DNA of 64,000 nucleotides from Aquihabitans sp. G128 (GCF_019048865.1 NZ_CP077604.1:372001-436000), one strand, 5' to 3'. Counted from the first letter of the stretch, positions 1 through 9,165 are shown. The notes: generated by a model not told the origin, from the letters alone. Numbers and translations: made by a program.

Positions 1-1
1 C

Positions 2-1445
2 GACCCCGGGGCCGTGGCCGTCGCCGAAGCAGCGCTGGCGTGGTGGGCGGCCGCACAGGGCGCCGTCGACGCGACGCCCGGGCCCCACCTGGCCGTCGCC
101 GACCCCCTCGTCGACGTGGCCCCCGCGCAGCCGCGCAGCGCCCGGGCTCGGGCTGCGGCGGCCGGCCCGCTCCCCGTGGCGGCCGCCGCCGGCTTCGACC
201 TGGTGGTGGGCAACCCGCCGTTCCAGGGACAGCTCGCCGGCCGCTCGGTGCGCTCGGCGGCGTCGGCCGCCGCGCTGCGAGCCCGGTGGGGCGACGCGGT
301 CGTCCGCCCCTACACCGACACCGCGGCGCTCTTCCTGGTGGCCGGCGCCCGAGCGCTGGCGCCGGGCGGCCGGCTGGCCATGATCCTGCCGACCTCGGTC
401 CTGGCCGCCCGGGACGCGGCGCCCGCCCGGGCGGCGGCCGCTGCGGTCGGTCCGCTCACCGACCTGTGGGTGGCGGGCGAACCGGTCTTCGGCGCCTCGG
501 TGCTGGTGTGCGCCGCGGTGCTTCAACGGCCCCCTGCCGACCTCGCCGACCCGGCCGAGGCCGCCGGCACGGCCGTCTCGCTCCCGCCCGAGCCGAGCCG
601 AGCGACGGTGCGGCGCTGGCACGGCCGGTCGGTCTCGTCCCTGAAGGCGTCGGCCCCGGGCTCGCTCGTGGCCGCCGTGGTGGCGGCCGGCGGCGGCGAC
701 GGGTGGGCGGCGCTGGCGCTGGCGGCGCTGGGCGTGCCCGACCCCCCGGCCCGCTCGGCCGGCTCCCTGCGGGACCTGGGCACCGCCCGGGCCGGCTTCC
801 GCGACGAGTACTACGGCCTCGTGGGCCACGTGGGCGAGGCGCCGCAGGGCGTCGACCACGACGACCTGCCGGAGGGCCTGGCGGCCCTGGTGACCTCGGG
901 CCTGCTCGATCCGGGTCGCTGCACCTGGGGCCGCCGTCCCGCCAGCTTCGCCCGCCACGCCTACGACCGGCCGGCGGTGGACCTGGCCTCGCTGGCGGCG
1001 GCGGGCGGGCGGGCGCACACCTGGGTCCAGCAGATGCTGGTGCCGAAGGTGGTCGTGGCCACGCAGACGCGTCGGGGAGGCGGCGGTCGACGCCGGCGGG
1101 CGCTGGGTGGCGTCGACCCCGACCGTCGCCTTCGTGGCCCCGGTCGGGCGGCTCTGGGAGGTCGCCGCGGTGGTCTGCTCGCCGGTGGGCACCGTCGCCG
1201 CCCTCGCCGCCACGGCCGGCAGCGCCCGGGCCGGCGACGCCATCCGCCACAGCGTGGCGAGCGTCGGCGCGCTCCCGCTCCCGGTCGACCACCGCGCCTG
1301 GGCCGCCGGCGCCACGGCCCTCCAGCGCGGCGACCACCCGGCGTTCGTGGCCGCCATGGCGGCCGCCTACGCCGTCCCCGCCGGAGCGGCCGACGACCTC
1401 GCCGCCTGGTGGCTCGACCGCGCCCCCGCCCCGGCGCCCCGCTGA
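2..1445 (+). CDS. N6-adenine DNA methyltransferase (type IIG-like), 5'-truncated by window edge and frameshifted
   Basis: The 3' part of an adenine-specific DNA methyltransferase; the SAM-binding motifs would lie before the window. The catalytic motif IV reads NPPF (codons around 212-224), after a hydrophobic 'DLVVG' strand. It is followed by the usual 'GGRLAMILPTS' strand and a region that could be target recognition. The reading frame changes near 1067-1075. The first frame gives a sensible protein up to 'VVVATQT' and then turns to Arg/Gly-rich nonsense. The third frame resumes with 'VGEAAVDAGGRW' and a good C-terminus ending at 1445. One extra base would restore the frame, so this is either a real inactivating frameshift or a base-calling slip in a G-rich run. 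The family call is firm; the restriction-modification subtype is inferred. Confidence 0.75.
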
Positions 1446-1518
1446 GCGACGCCCCAGCGCCACGGCCCGCCCGCGCGAACGGTGTTGCGCGGCCCCGGGG
1501 GAGCGCGCCTATCCTGCC

Positions 1519-1612
1519 CGGGTCATCACGAGTGGCCCGGGCGACCGGGTCCGGCAACCTGGGACGGACACCCAAGGTGCCTTCTCGCCTCCGGGCGGGG
1601 ATGTGGCCGGCA
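1519..1612 (+). promoter_or_regulatory. SAM riboswitch (S-box clan, SAM-I or SAM-IV type)
   Basis: The leader upstream of metX holds the S-box-clan core: 'GGTCATCACGAGTGG' at 1521, 'CCGGCAACC' at 1551 and 'CAAGGTGCC' at 1573, followed by a P4-like hairpin (CTCGCC-tccg-GGCGGG) near 1584-1600. About 85 nt separate it from the ATG, which has a GAGGAGGAG ribosome binding site. The place before a methionine operon fits feedback control by S-adenosylmethionine. I could not pair P1 perfectly by eye, so the exact subclass is open. Confidence 0.8.
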
Positions 1613-1696
1613 GCCGCCGGCAACGAAGTGTCTGGGCCACCCGGCCCAACCACTGGCACCAGGTGAACGGCCCTCCGAGCGATCGAGGAGGAGCAC

Positions 1697-2929
1697 ATGA
1701 CCGACGACGGCGCCCACTGGGCCGACGCCGAGTCCCTGCTGGTCCCTCCGCCGTGGATCCAGCCCCACGCCAGCACCCTGCCGGCCACCGGGGCCTGGCG
1801 GCCCGGCGATCCCCTGGGCCAGCGGCAGTTCATGCGCATGGCCGTCGATCGCTCGTTCGTGCTCGAGGGCGGGGGCCAGCTCCACGACATCACCGTGTGC
1901 TTCGAGACCTGGGGGACGCTCTCGCCCGAGGCCGACAACGCGGTGCTCGTCTGCCACGCCCTCACCGGTGACGCCCACGCCGCCGGGCCCGCCGGCGACG
2001 GCCACCCCGGCCCCGGCTGGTGGGACGACGCCATCGGACCCGGCAAGGCCATCGACACCGACCGCTGGTTCGTGGTCTGCGCCAACGTGCTGGGCGGCTG
2101 CCAGGGGACCACGGGTCCGGCCTCGCCGCTGCCGGATCGCCTCGGCCACTACGGCCCGCACTTCCCCGTGGTGTCCATCCGCGACATGGTCCGCACCCAG
2201 GCCAAGCTGGCCGACGCCCTGGGCATCGACGTGTGGCACGCCGTCGTCGGCGGGTCCATGGGCGGGATGCAGGCGCTCGAGTGGAGCGTCATGTACCCCG
2301 ACCGCGTGGGTCGGCTGGTGGCCATCGCCACCACCGCCGCCGCCTCGGCCCAGCAGATCGCGTGGTGGAGCACCGGCCGCCGGGCCATCGCCCTGGACCC
2401 CAAGTGGCGCGACGGGCACTACTACGAGGCCGAGCCGGGCGACGGCCCCCACGCCGGGCTGGCCCTGGCCCGCCAGATCTCCCAGGTCACCTTCCGCAGC
2501 GACGACGTGTTCACCGACCGGTTCGGGCGTGAGCCCGTCGAGCCGCTCGCCGGCCGCTTCGAGATGTGGCAGCGCTTCCAGGTCGAGCGCTACCTCGACC
2601 ACCACGGCGCCAAGCTGGCCCGCCGCTTCGACGCCAACTCGTACCTGCTGCTCACCAAGGCCATGGACCTGCACGACATCGAGCGAGGGCGGGGCAGCCT
2701 GGCCGGCGCCCTGCGGCGCATCACCGCCCCGGTCCTGGCCATGGGCATCACCTCCGACATCCTGTACCCCGCCTACCAGCAGCAGGACCTGGTGACGGGC
2801 ATCCAGGACGTGGGCGGCCAGGCCACGTACCACGAGATCGACAGCCCCCACGGCCACGACGCCTTCCTGATCGCCCTCGACCAGGTCGCCGCGGCCCTGG
2901 TCCCCTTCCTCGAGAAAGCGCACCGATGA
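1697..2929 (+). CDS. metX: Homoserine O-acetyltransferase
   Basis: 410 residues, normal length for the family. MetX is a cytosolic alpha/beta-hydrolase that acylates homoserine, the first committed step of methionine synthesis. The nucleophile elbow reads 'GGSMGGMQ' (about residue 190), the acid lies in 'GITSDILYP' and the catalytic histidine in 'DSPHGHDAFL' near the C-terminus. The start is set by a strong GAGGAGGAG site 6-9 nt upstream. Its stop overlaps the next start (ATGA), so the two genes are translationally coupled, and the riboswitch lies directly upstream. Acetyl versus succinyl specificity cannot be told from sequence by eye. Confidence 0.93.
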   Translation: MTDDGAHWADAESLLVPPPWIQPHASTLPATGAWRPGDPLGQRQFMRMAVDRSFVLEGGGQLHDITVCFETWGTLSPEADNAVLVCHALTGDAHAAGPAGDGHPGPGWWDDAIGPGKAIDTDRWFVVCANVLGGCQGTTGPASPLPDRLGHYGPHFPVVSIRDMVRTQAKLADALGIDVWHAVVGGSMGGMQALEWSVMYPDRVGRLVAIATTAAASAQQIAWWSTGRRAIALDPKWRDGHYYEAEPGDGPHAGLALARQISQVTFRSDDVFTDRFGREPVEPLAGRFEMWQRFQVERYLDHHGAKLARRFDANSYLLLTKAMDLHDIERGRGSLAGALRRITAPVLAMGITSDILYPAYQQQDLVTGIQDVGGQATYHEIDSPHGHDAFLIALDQVAAALVPFLEKAHR

Positions 2930-4146
2930 CGAACGACCCCGACGCTCCCGCCCGCCCTGCGCTCGACGCCCAGACCCGTGCCGTGCGAGCCGGACGGCGC
3001 GGCGACGGCACCTCGCTCGCGCCGGTCCTGTGGCCGACCTCCACCTTCGTGACGCCCACGGTCGACGACGCCCGGCGCATGGCCACGTCGGTGGGCTCGG
3101 ACCGCTTCTACACCCGCTACGGCAACCCCACGGTGGGCGGCTTCGAGGACGCCATCGCCGAGCTCGAGGGCGCCGAGGCGGCCCGGGCGTTCAGCTCCGG
3201 CATGGGGGCGGTCAGCGCCGTGGTGCTGGGCCTGTGCTCGTCGGGCGACCACATCGTCGCCCAGCGCCAGCTCTACGCCGCCACGCAGCTCCTGTTCCAG
3301 GCCGTGTGCCCGCGCTTCGGCATCGACGTCACGTTCGTCGACGGCACCGAGCCGGGCGCCTTCGCCGCCGCGGTCCGCCCGGGCAAGACCGTCCTGGTCT
3401 TCGGCGAGACGCCCGCCAACCCCAAGCTCGACGTGATCGACCTGGACGCGCTCGGCGCCATCGCCGGGCCCATCACCGTGGTCGACGCCACGTTCGGCAC
3501 GCCGATCCTGCAGCAGCCCCTGCGCCACGGCGTCGACCTGGTGCTGCACTCGGCCACCAAGGGCATCGCCGGCCACAACGACGCCACCCTCGGGGTGGTG
3601 GCCGGCAGCCGCGAGCTCATCGACTGGCTGTGGGGCTTCGCCGTCCTGCAGGGCGCCTCGGCGTCGCCCTACGACGCGCTCAACGCCATCCGCGGCATCC
3701 GCACGCTGCCCATCCGCATCCGCCAGCAGTCCGAGAGCGCCCTCGTGCTGGCCCGGGCGCTCGAAGCCCGCCCCGACGTCGAGGACGTGCGCTACCCGGG
3801 CCTGCCGTCGCACCCGCAGCACGAGCTGGCCATGCGCCAGATGTCGTCGGGCGGCGGGCTGGTGACCTTCGACGTCGCCGGGGGGCTCGAGGGCGGCCGC
3901 CGCTTCGTGGAGGCGGTGCGCATCGCCCAGCTGGCCACGTCGCTGGGTGGCCCGGAGACGCTCGTGACCCACCCGGCCTCCACCACCCACGTCAACCTCC
4001 TGCCCGACGAGCTGGCCGCCAACGGCATCGGTCCGGGCACCATCCGCGTGTCGGTCGGCCTCGAGCACGTCGACGACCTCATCGCCGACTTCGCCCAGGC
4101 CCTCGACGTCGCCGCCGCCGGTCCCGTCCCGCCGAGCGTGTCCTGA
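2926..4146 (+). CDS. PLP-dependent trans-sulfuration enzyme (cystathionine gamma-synthase / O-acylhomoserine sulfhydrylase family)
   Basis: 406 residues. This family uses O-acylhomoserine with cysteine or sulfide to make cystathionine or homocysteine. The PLP lysine is in 'LHSATKGIAGHND' (about residue 210), the substrate/PLP tyrosine motif is 'FYTRYGNPT' and the PLP-contact segment is 'SSGMGAVSAV'. The start overlaps the metX stop by 4 nt, so it is the second gene of the SAM-controlled operon and probably takes the MetX product directly. MetB, MetY/MetZ and methionine gamma-lyase are too alike to separate here. Confidence 0.9.
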   Translation: MTNDPDAPARPALDAQTRAVRAGRRGDGTSLAPVLWPTSTFVTPTVDDARRMATSVGSDRFYTRYGNPTVGGFEDAIAELEGAEAARAFSSGMGAVSAVVLGLCSSGDHIVAQRQLYAATQLLFQAVCPRFGIDVTFVDGTEPGAFAAAVRPGKTVLVFGETPANPKLDVIDLDALGAIAGPITVVDATFGTPILQQPLRHGVDLVLHSATKGIAGHNDATLGVVAGSRELIDWLWGFAVLQGASASPYDALNAIRGIRTLPIRIRQQSESALVLARALEARPDVEDVRYPGLPSHPQHELAMRQMSSGGGLVTFDVAGGLEGGRRFVEAVRIAQLATSLGGPETLVTHPASTTHVNLLPDELAANGIGPGTIRVSVGLEHVDDLIADFAQALDVAAAGPVPPSVS

Positions 4147-4147
4147 C

Positions 4148-5161
4148 GTGACCGGTCGGTCGGCCGAGCGGCTCGGGGCGGGCACCGGCACCTGGCGATG
4201 GGGCATCGCCGGCACCGGCGGCATCGCCACCTCGTTCACCGAGGACCTGGCCCGGGTCGAGGGCGCCGAGGTGGTGGCCGTCGGGTCGCGCACGCAGGCC
4301 GGCGCCCACGCCTTCGCCGCCCGCCACGGCATCGCCCGGGCCCACGGCTCCTACGAGGCGCTGGCCGAGGACCCCGACGTCGACGTCCTCTACGTCGCAA
4401 CCCCGCACCCCGACCACCACGCCCAGGCCCTGCGGGCCCTGGCCGCCGGCAAGCACGTCGTCTGCGAGAAGCCCCTCGCGCTCAACGCCGCGCAGGCCGC
4501 CGAGGTGGTGGCCGCCGCCGACGCGGCCGACCGGTTCCTGCTCGAAGCCGTGTGGTCGCGGTTCCTGCCGGCCTACGACGTCCTGCGCCAGGTCCTGGCC
4601 GACGGTGAGGTCGGCCAGCCCCAGCAGGTCGACGCCGACTTCGGCTACGTGATGGCGTTCGACCCCGGCCACCGCCTGTTCGACCCCGCCCTCGGCGGCG
4701 GGGCGACGCTCGACCAGGGCATCTACCCGGTGCAGCTCGGGCACCTGGTGCTCGGCCCGCCGGACGCGGTGGTGGCCACCGGCCACGTGGGTGCCACCGG
4801 CGTCGACGAGCACGTGGTGGCGGGCCTCCGCCACCCCGGCGGGGGCCTCACGGTGGCCAAGGCCTCGCTGCGGGCCAGCCTCGCCTGCGAGGCGCGCATC
4901 TCCGGCACGCTCGGCGCCATCGAGCTGCCGGCGTTCATGCACTGCCCGCAGGCGATCACCGTGTCGAGCCCGGCCGGGCGGCGCACCATCGAGGCGCCGA
5001 TGCGGGGCCACGGCCTGTGCCACGAGGCGGCCGAGGTGCAGCGCTGCCTGCAGGCGGGGGAGCGGCAGAGCCCGCAGCACCCGTGGGCCGACACGCTCGC
5101 CATCGCCGCCACGCTCGACGCGGTGCGGGCGGCGCTGGGCGTGCGCTACCCCGGCGAGTGA
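4148..5161 (+). CDS. Gfo/Idh/MocA-family NAD(P)-dependent oxidoreductase
   Basis: 337 residues starting at GTG, one base after the stop of the trans-sulfuration gene, so probably cotranscribed. The N-terminal Rossmann domain has 'GIAGTGGIA' and the family hallmark 'CEKPLALN' (about residue 115). The C-terminal half is the alpha/beta domain with 'GGGATLDQGIYPV'. Sequence style is close to dihydrodiol- or glucose-fructose-type dehydrogenases, but the substrate is unknown. No clear link to methionine metabolism is visible beyond the operon position. Confidence 0.88.
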   Translation: MTGRSAERLGAGTGTWRWGIAGTGGIATSFTEDLARVEGAEVVAVGSRTQAGAHAFAARHGIARAHGSYEALAEDPDVDVLYVATPHPDHHAQALRALAAGKHVVCEKPLALNAAQAAEVVAAADAADRFLLEAVWSRFLPAYDVLRQVLADGEVGQPQQVDADFGYVMAFDPGHRLFDPALGGGATLDQGIYPVQLGHLVLGPPDAVVATGHVGATGVDEHVVAGLRHPGGGLTVAKASLRASLACEARISGTLGAIELPAFMHCPQAITVSSPAGRRTIEAPMRGHGLCHEAAEVQRCLQAGERQSPQHPWADTLAIAATLDAVRAALGVRYPGE

Positions 5162-5196
5162 CCGAGGCCGGGCCGGGCGCTCGGTAGGTTGCGGGC

Positions 5197-5982
5197 GTGC
5201 CGGAGCTGATCGAGGTCGAGGTGTACCGACGGCTGGCCGATCGGGCCGTGGGCCGCCGGATCGACGCCGTGGAGGCGCCCGACGACTGGTTCCTGAAGGG
5301 CGGCCTCACCCCGAACGTGGTCGAGGGCGCGCTGACCGGCGCCACCATCACCGGCACCGACCGCATCGGCAAGCTCCTGCTGGTCCACCTCGACGGCGAC
5401 CGGCCGGAGCTGGGGCTGCGCTTCGGCATGACCGGACGGCTGGCGCTCGACGGCGAGGCGCCCATCACCGACCTGGAGTACGGCTCCAAGCGGGACCTTC
5501 CGGAGTGGGACCGCTTCGCCCTGGTGCTCGACGGCGGCGCCCGCCTCCGCATGGCCGACCCCCGCCGTTTGGGCGGCGTGGAGCTCGATCCCCCGGTCGA
5601 GGCGCTCGGGCCCGACGCGTGGACCATCACGCTGGCCCAGCTGCGGACCGCCCTCGGGACCTCGACGGCCCCGCTGAAGGCCCGGTTGCTCGACCAGTCG
5701 AAGATCGCCGGCCTCGGCAACCTCCTGGTCGACGAGACGCTGTGGCGGGCCGGCCTCGACCCTGCTCGCCCGACCCGGTCGCTCGCCGACGCCGAGGTGA
5801 AGGCCCTGGCCCGGCGCATCCGCTCGACGGTGACCGCCCTGTTCGATCGCGGCGGCTCCCACACGGGTGACCTGCAGGCCGCGCGGCACCGCGAGAGCAC
5901 CTGCCCGCGCGACGGCGCCCCGCTGCAGCGCCGGACCATCGGCGGCCGCACCACCTACTCGTGCCCGGTCCACCAGCGGTGA
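5197..5982 (+). CDS. Fpg/Nei-family DNA glycosylase/AP lyase with altered zinc finger
   Basis: 261 residues. These enzymes excise oxidised bases and nick the abasic site. The N-terminus keeps the catalytic Pro and Glu ('MPELIEVE', normally PELPEVE), the lysine of 'RIGKLLLVH' and the helix-two-turn-helix 'KIAGLGNLLVDETLW'. The C-terminal zinc finger is not canonical: 'CPRDG...CPVHQR' gives Cys-Asp and Cys-His pairs where the family has four cysteines. A TAGGTT hexamer ends 6 nt before the GTG start, so the mRNA may be leaderless. The family is clear; MutM versus Nei specificity is not. Confidence 0.88.
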   Translation: MPELIEVEVYRRLADRAVGRRIDAVEAPDDWFLKGGLTPNVVEGALTGATITGTDRIGKLLLVHLDGDRPELGLRFGMTGRLALDGEAPITDLEYGSKRDLPEWDRFALVLDGGARLRMADPRRLGGVELDPPVEALGPDAWTITLAQLRTALGTSTAPLKARLLDQSKIAGLGNLLVDETLWRAGLDPARPTRSLADAEVKALARRIRSTVTALFDRGGSHTGDLQAARHRESTCPRDGAPLQRRTIGGRTTYSCPVHQR

Positions 5983-6050
5983 CGGCCCCGACCCCTGCGG
6001 CGACCCGTGACGTGCCCGCCGCGGACCGTGCCCGGTACGCTCTCGTCCCC

Positions 6051-6698
6051 GTGACCGCCCCGCGCCCCGCACCCGCCCCGGCGACGGGCCCGGACCGCCT
6101 GCGGGTCGCCCGGCGGCGCGTGGCGGTGGTCGCCCTGCTCCTCGGCCTCGCCGCGTCGGGGTGGACGGCCTCGCCGGCCGCCGCCGCGCCCGCCGCGCCC
6201 GCCGCTCCCACGCAGGACCCCAGCGCCACCACCACGCTGCTCGTGACCACCACGACCGCCCCGGGGATCGCCACCACGGCGGCGCCCACCACCGCAGCCG
6301 GGGCGGGCGAGACCACCACCACGGCCGCACCCGCCACCAGCTCGCCGAGCGCGGCCAGCGAGAACCGCAAGATCTGGCTGGTGGTGGGCGGCCTGGTGGC
6401 GGTGGCCCTCGCGCTCATGGTGCTCACCCTGCGGTACTGGCGCCAGACCAAGCCGGTGCCGATCGAGGAGCCCATCCCGGCCACGTCCTCGGCCGACCGC
6501 AAGGCCAAGCGCGGCGAGCACGGCCGCCACTCCCGCCGGGCCGTCGCCGGGGCCGACCACGCCGGGGCCGACGACGAGTGGGAGCCGCGCGGCACCGGCG
6601 AGCACGACCGCATCGAGGCCTCGCCGGCCACCCGCACGGTGCGGCCCTCGGCCGACCAGCGCGCCGCGGCCTATCGCGCTGCCGCCCCGCCCCGCTGA
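6051..6698 (+). CDS. Single-pass membrane protein with signal peptide and Ala/Thr-rich stalk
   Basis: 215 residues. An Arg-rich N-terminus precedes a hydrophobic stretch ('VAVVALLLGLAAS', about 24-40) ending in an AxA-like site. A long Ala/Thr/Pro stalk follows, then one transmembrane segment ('IWLVVGGLVAVALALMVL') and a charged cytoplasmic tail. The GTG start was chosen because TACGCT lies 9 nt upstream; reading from further upstream adds a non-hydrophobic, low-complexity extension. The topology suggests a surface-exposed stalk protein. No enzymatic motif is seen and I do not recognise a family. Confidence 0.7.
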   Translation: MTAPRPAPAPATGPDRLRVARRRVAVVALLLGLAASGWTASPAAAAPAAPAAPTQDPSATTTLLVTTTTAPGIATTAAPTTAAGAGETTTTAAPATSSPSAASENRKIWLVVGGLVAVALALMVLTLRYWRQTKPVPIEEPIPATSSADRKAKRGEHGRHSRRAVAGADHAGADDEWEPRGTGEHDRIEASPATRTVRPSADQRAAAYRAAAPPR

Positions 6699-6770
6699 GC
6701 GGCCGCCGCCGCCGGGCGACCGCTCCTCGGCCAACCGGGGTGGCGTCGCCGGCCGGGTACCGTGCACGCC

Positions 6771-7004
6771 ATGGCCGAAGCTCTCGACGTCGACGCGATG
6801 CTCCAGCGGTTCCGTGACCGCTCCGTCGCGGTGAAGAAGCGCAACCTGCCCCCGGTGGCCGGTCCCGAGCGGACCCGCCTCATCCAGCAGGCGCAGCTGG
6901 ACTTCCAGGACTTCGCCATCGTCGGCGATGCCGAGGCGACGTTGGAGGACGGCATCCTCACCCTGCGGGTCGACCTCCGCCCGCCGGACGCCCGTGGCGA
7001 CTGA
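6771..7004 (+). CDS. Small conserved-type hypothetical protein
   Basis: 77 residues, acidic and soluble, with no recognised motif. It starts at ATG with TACCGT ending 7 nt upstream, the leaderless-type arrangement seen repeatedly here. Its last codons overlap the start of the DUF4202 gene by 11 nt, so the two are probably translated together. Function unknown. Confidence 0.65.
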   Translation: MAEALDVDAMLQRFRDRSVAVKKRNLPPVAGPERTRLIQQAQLDFQDFAIVGDAEATLEDGILTLRVDLRPPDARGD

Positions 7005-7623
7005 GCCGGCCGAGCCGGGTGGCGATCGCCTCGCCCGCGGCCTGGCCGCCATCGACGCCGCCAACGCCGAGGACCCGAACCAGCTCGTGGTCGACGGCAC
7101 CTCCCGGCCGAAGGAGCTGGTCCACGCCGAGCGCATGAGCCACTGGCTCGCCGTGCTGGCGCCCGACGCCACCGAGGCCCAGCAGCTGGCGGCCCGGGCG
7201 CACCACCTGCGCCGGTGGGTCAGCCCCCGCAGCGACTACCCCGACGGCCGCGCCGCATACCTGCGCTGGCGGGCTGACCACAAGCGGCGCGAGGCCGCCG
7301 AGGTGGGGGAGCTGCTCGAAGGCGTGGGCTACGACGCGGCGACCATCGAGCGGGTGCAGGCCATCGTGGCCAAGGAGCGCCTGCGCTCGGACCCGGACGT
7401 GCAGACCCAGGAGGACGCCCTCTGCCTGGTCTTCCTGGAGCTCCAGTACGACGACGTCGCCGCCCAGCTCGGCGACGAGCACACCATCCAGGTCCTCCAG
7501 CGCACCGCCAAGAAGATGAGCCCGGCCGGCCTGGCTGCCACCGGCGCGATCGCGTTCTCCGAGCACGGGGCGGCGCTGCTGGCGCGAGCCCTGGCTCCAG
7601 CCGAGGACCCGCCACCGCGCTGA
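6994..7623 (+). CDS. DUF4202 domain protein
   Basis: 209 residues from GTG 6994. The sequence runs through the DUF4202 pattern: 'AIDAANAEDPN', 'ERMSHWLAVLAPDA', 'RAHHLRRWVSPRSDYP', 'YLRWRADHKRREA', 'DPDVQTQEDALCLVFLE' and 'KKMSPAGLAA'. The conserved His/Arg/Asp pattern resembles metal-dependent HD-type proteins, but the family has no established function. The overlap with the 77-residue gene upstream suggests coexpression. An earlier start is possible but would lengthen the overlap with low-quality sequence. Confidence 0.85.
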   Translation: MATEPAEPGGDRLARGLAAIDAANAEDPNQLVVDGTSRPKELVHAERMSHWLAVLAPDATEAQQLAARAHHLRRWVSPRSDYPDGRAAYLRWRADHKRREAAEVGELLEGVGYDAATIERVQAIVAKERLRSDPDVQTQEDALCLVFLELQYDDVAAQLGDEHTIQVLQRTAKKMSPAGLAATGAIAFSEHGAALLARALAPAEDPPPR

Positions 7624-7734
7624 TCTCCGGCCCTCCACCGCCCATTCGGACGTTTCGCACCAGGGGCGCCCGGGGTCACGTACGCTTCGCCGGAAAACCC
7701 CCCGAACGACGACGTGATGGCGAAGGAACGATCG

Positions 7735-9015
7735 ATGCAGTGTGCGGCCTGTGGGACCGAGAACGACGCAGGATCCAAGTTCTGCATGACCTGCGGGCGG
7801 TCCCTGGCCGCCCCCGAGCCCGAGGCGACGGCGCCTGACGCCCCGGCCGCCCTCGCCGCCGAGCTCGAGGCCAGCTCGGCGCCGGAGCCGCCGGCCCCGC
7901 CCGCCTACGAGGCCCCGGCCTGGAGCCCGCCTCCCGCCGCCCCCTCGCCGTTCGCCCCGTCGCCGCCCGCTGACGCTCCGGCTCCGCCGCCGCCGTTCGA
8001 GGCGGCCGCCCCGCCGGCTCCGCCCGCCGCCTTCGAGCCGCCGGCCGCCCCCGCGTGGGAGGCCCCCGCTCCGCCCCCGCCCGCCCCCGAGGAGCCGGCG
8101 CCTGCCGCCGAGGTCCCCGCTGCGGCCGAGGACGCCCCGGCCCCGCCGCCCCCGTGGGAGGCGCCCGAGCCCGTGGGTGACCCCACCCCGCCGCCACCAG
8201 CCTCCGAGCCGGCCCCTGCCGAGGTCCCCGAGCCCACGGCCGAGGCCCCGGCCCCGCCCGCTCCCGAGGCTCCGGCCCCGCCTGCGGTGTTCGCCCCGCC
8301 GGTCGAGCCGGTGGCCCCGCCGGCCTGGGCAGCGCCGCAACCCGATCCGCCCGCAGCCCCGGCCGCCCCGGCGTGGAACCCTCCGGCGCCTCCCGCCCCA
8401 GCCGCGCCGCCAGCACCGCCCGCGTGGGGCGGTCCGCCGGCTCCCGGCGCCCCGCCTGCCCCCGCCGCTCCGGCCTGGGGCGCGCCGCCGCCCGCCGCCG
8501 CCCCGCCCGCCCCCGCATGGGGGGCGCCGCCCGCTCCTGCAGCACCGGCCGCACCGGCGTGGGGCGCCGCCCCGGCCGGCCCGCCCGCACCGGGCTACGC
8601 CCCGCCGGCCGCTCCGGCGGCCCCGGTCAACACCGACCCCAACGGCCTCGGTGCCGCCGCCGGTCGCCTCGGCAACTCGCCCCGCAAGAACGCCAAGACG
8701 GCGCTCGCGGTGGCGGGCGCCGTGCTGGAGGACGGCGAGGCGGTCGAGGCCATCGTCGCCGGCAGGTTCGAGGGGAACCCCGCCGTGCTGGCGCTCACCG
8801 ACAAGGCCGTGGTGCTCGTCGACGACCGCCAGTGGCGGCCCACCGTCGAGCGCTTCGCCATCGACGGCGGCATCCAGGTGCAGGGCTGGCAGGACGACCG
8901 CACGGCCAGCCTCACCCTGGTGGTGGGCGGCCGCCAGCTGGTGGTGGATCAGATCGGCGATCGCCCGCTGGCCGTCGAGCTGGCCCAGCGCATCCGCTAC
9001 CGGACCGGCAGCTAG
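7735..9015 (+). CDS. Zinc-ribbon protein with long Pro/Ala-rich linker and C-terminal PH-like domain
   Basis: 426 residues. The N-terminal zinc ribbon is 'CAACG...FCMTCG' (residues 2-21). Residues about 25-310 are almost entirely Pro/Ala with recurring 'PAWG' units, a disordered linker. The last ~115 residues form an ordered domain ('AVEAIVAGRFEGNPAVLALTDKAVVLV') resembling bacterial PH-like (bPH/YokE) modules. The ATG was chosen because AAGGA sits 8 nt upstream; TACGCT at 7681 is a likely -10. A signalling or scaffold role is inference. The tRNA-Gly gene follows 77 nt downstream. Confidence 0.8.
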   Translation: MQCAACGTENDAGSKFCMTCGRSLAAPEPEATAPDAPAALAAELEASSAPEPPAPPAYEAPAWSPPPAAPSPFAPSPPADAPAPPPPFEAAAPPAPPAAFEPPAAPAWEAPAPPPPAPEEPAPAAEVPAAAEDAPAPPPPWEAPEPVGDPTPPPPASEPAPAEVPEPTAEAPAPPAPEAPAPPAVFAPPVEPVAPPAWAAPQPDPPAAPAAPAWNPPAPPAPAAPPAPPAWGGPPAPGAPPAPAAPAWGAPPPAAAPPAPAWGAPPAPAAPAAPAWGAAPAGPPAPGYAPPAAPAAPVNTDPNGLGAAAGRLGNSPRKNAKTALAVAGAVLEDGEAVEAIVAGRFEGNPAVLALTDKAVVLVDDRQWRPTVERFAIDGGIQVQGWQDDRTASLTLVVGGRQLVVDQIGDRPLAVELAQRIRYRTGS

Positions 9016-9092
9016 GCCAGGCAACGCTTCGCCCGATCGACCGGTTCCCGGTTGGTCGGTCCGAGGGCCTCGCGCTATGGTGAGGCCCCCAC

Positions 9093-9165
9093 GCGGACGT
9101 GGCTCAGTTGGTAGAGCATCACCTTGCCAAGGTGAGGGTCGCCGGTTCGAATCCGGTCGTCCGCT
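9093..9165 (+). tRNA. tRNA-Gly (anticodon GCC)
   Basis: 73 nt without encoded CCA. The acceptor arms GCGGACG and CGTCCGC pair fully, the D arm has 'GGCTCAGTTGGTAGAGC', the anticodon loop CTTGCCAAG reads GCC (glycine), and the T arm is 'CGCCGGTTCGAATCCGG'. Everything from the anticodon arm onward is repeated at 46100, so this gene is the integration site. The intact copy stays functional because the element carries an identical 3' half. Confidence 0.97.
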
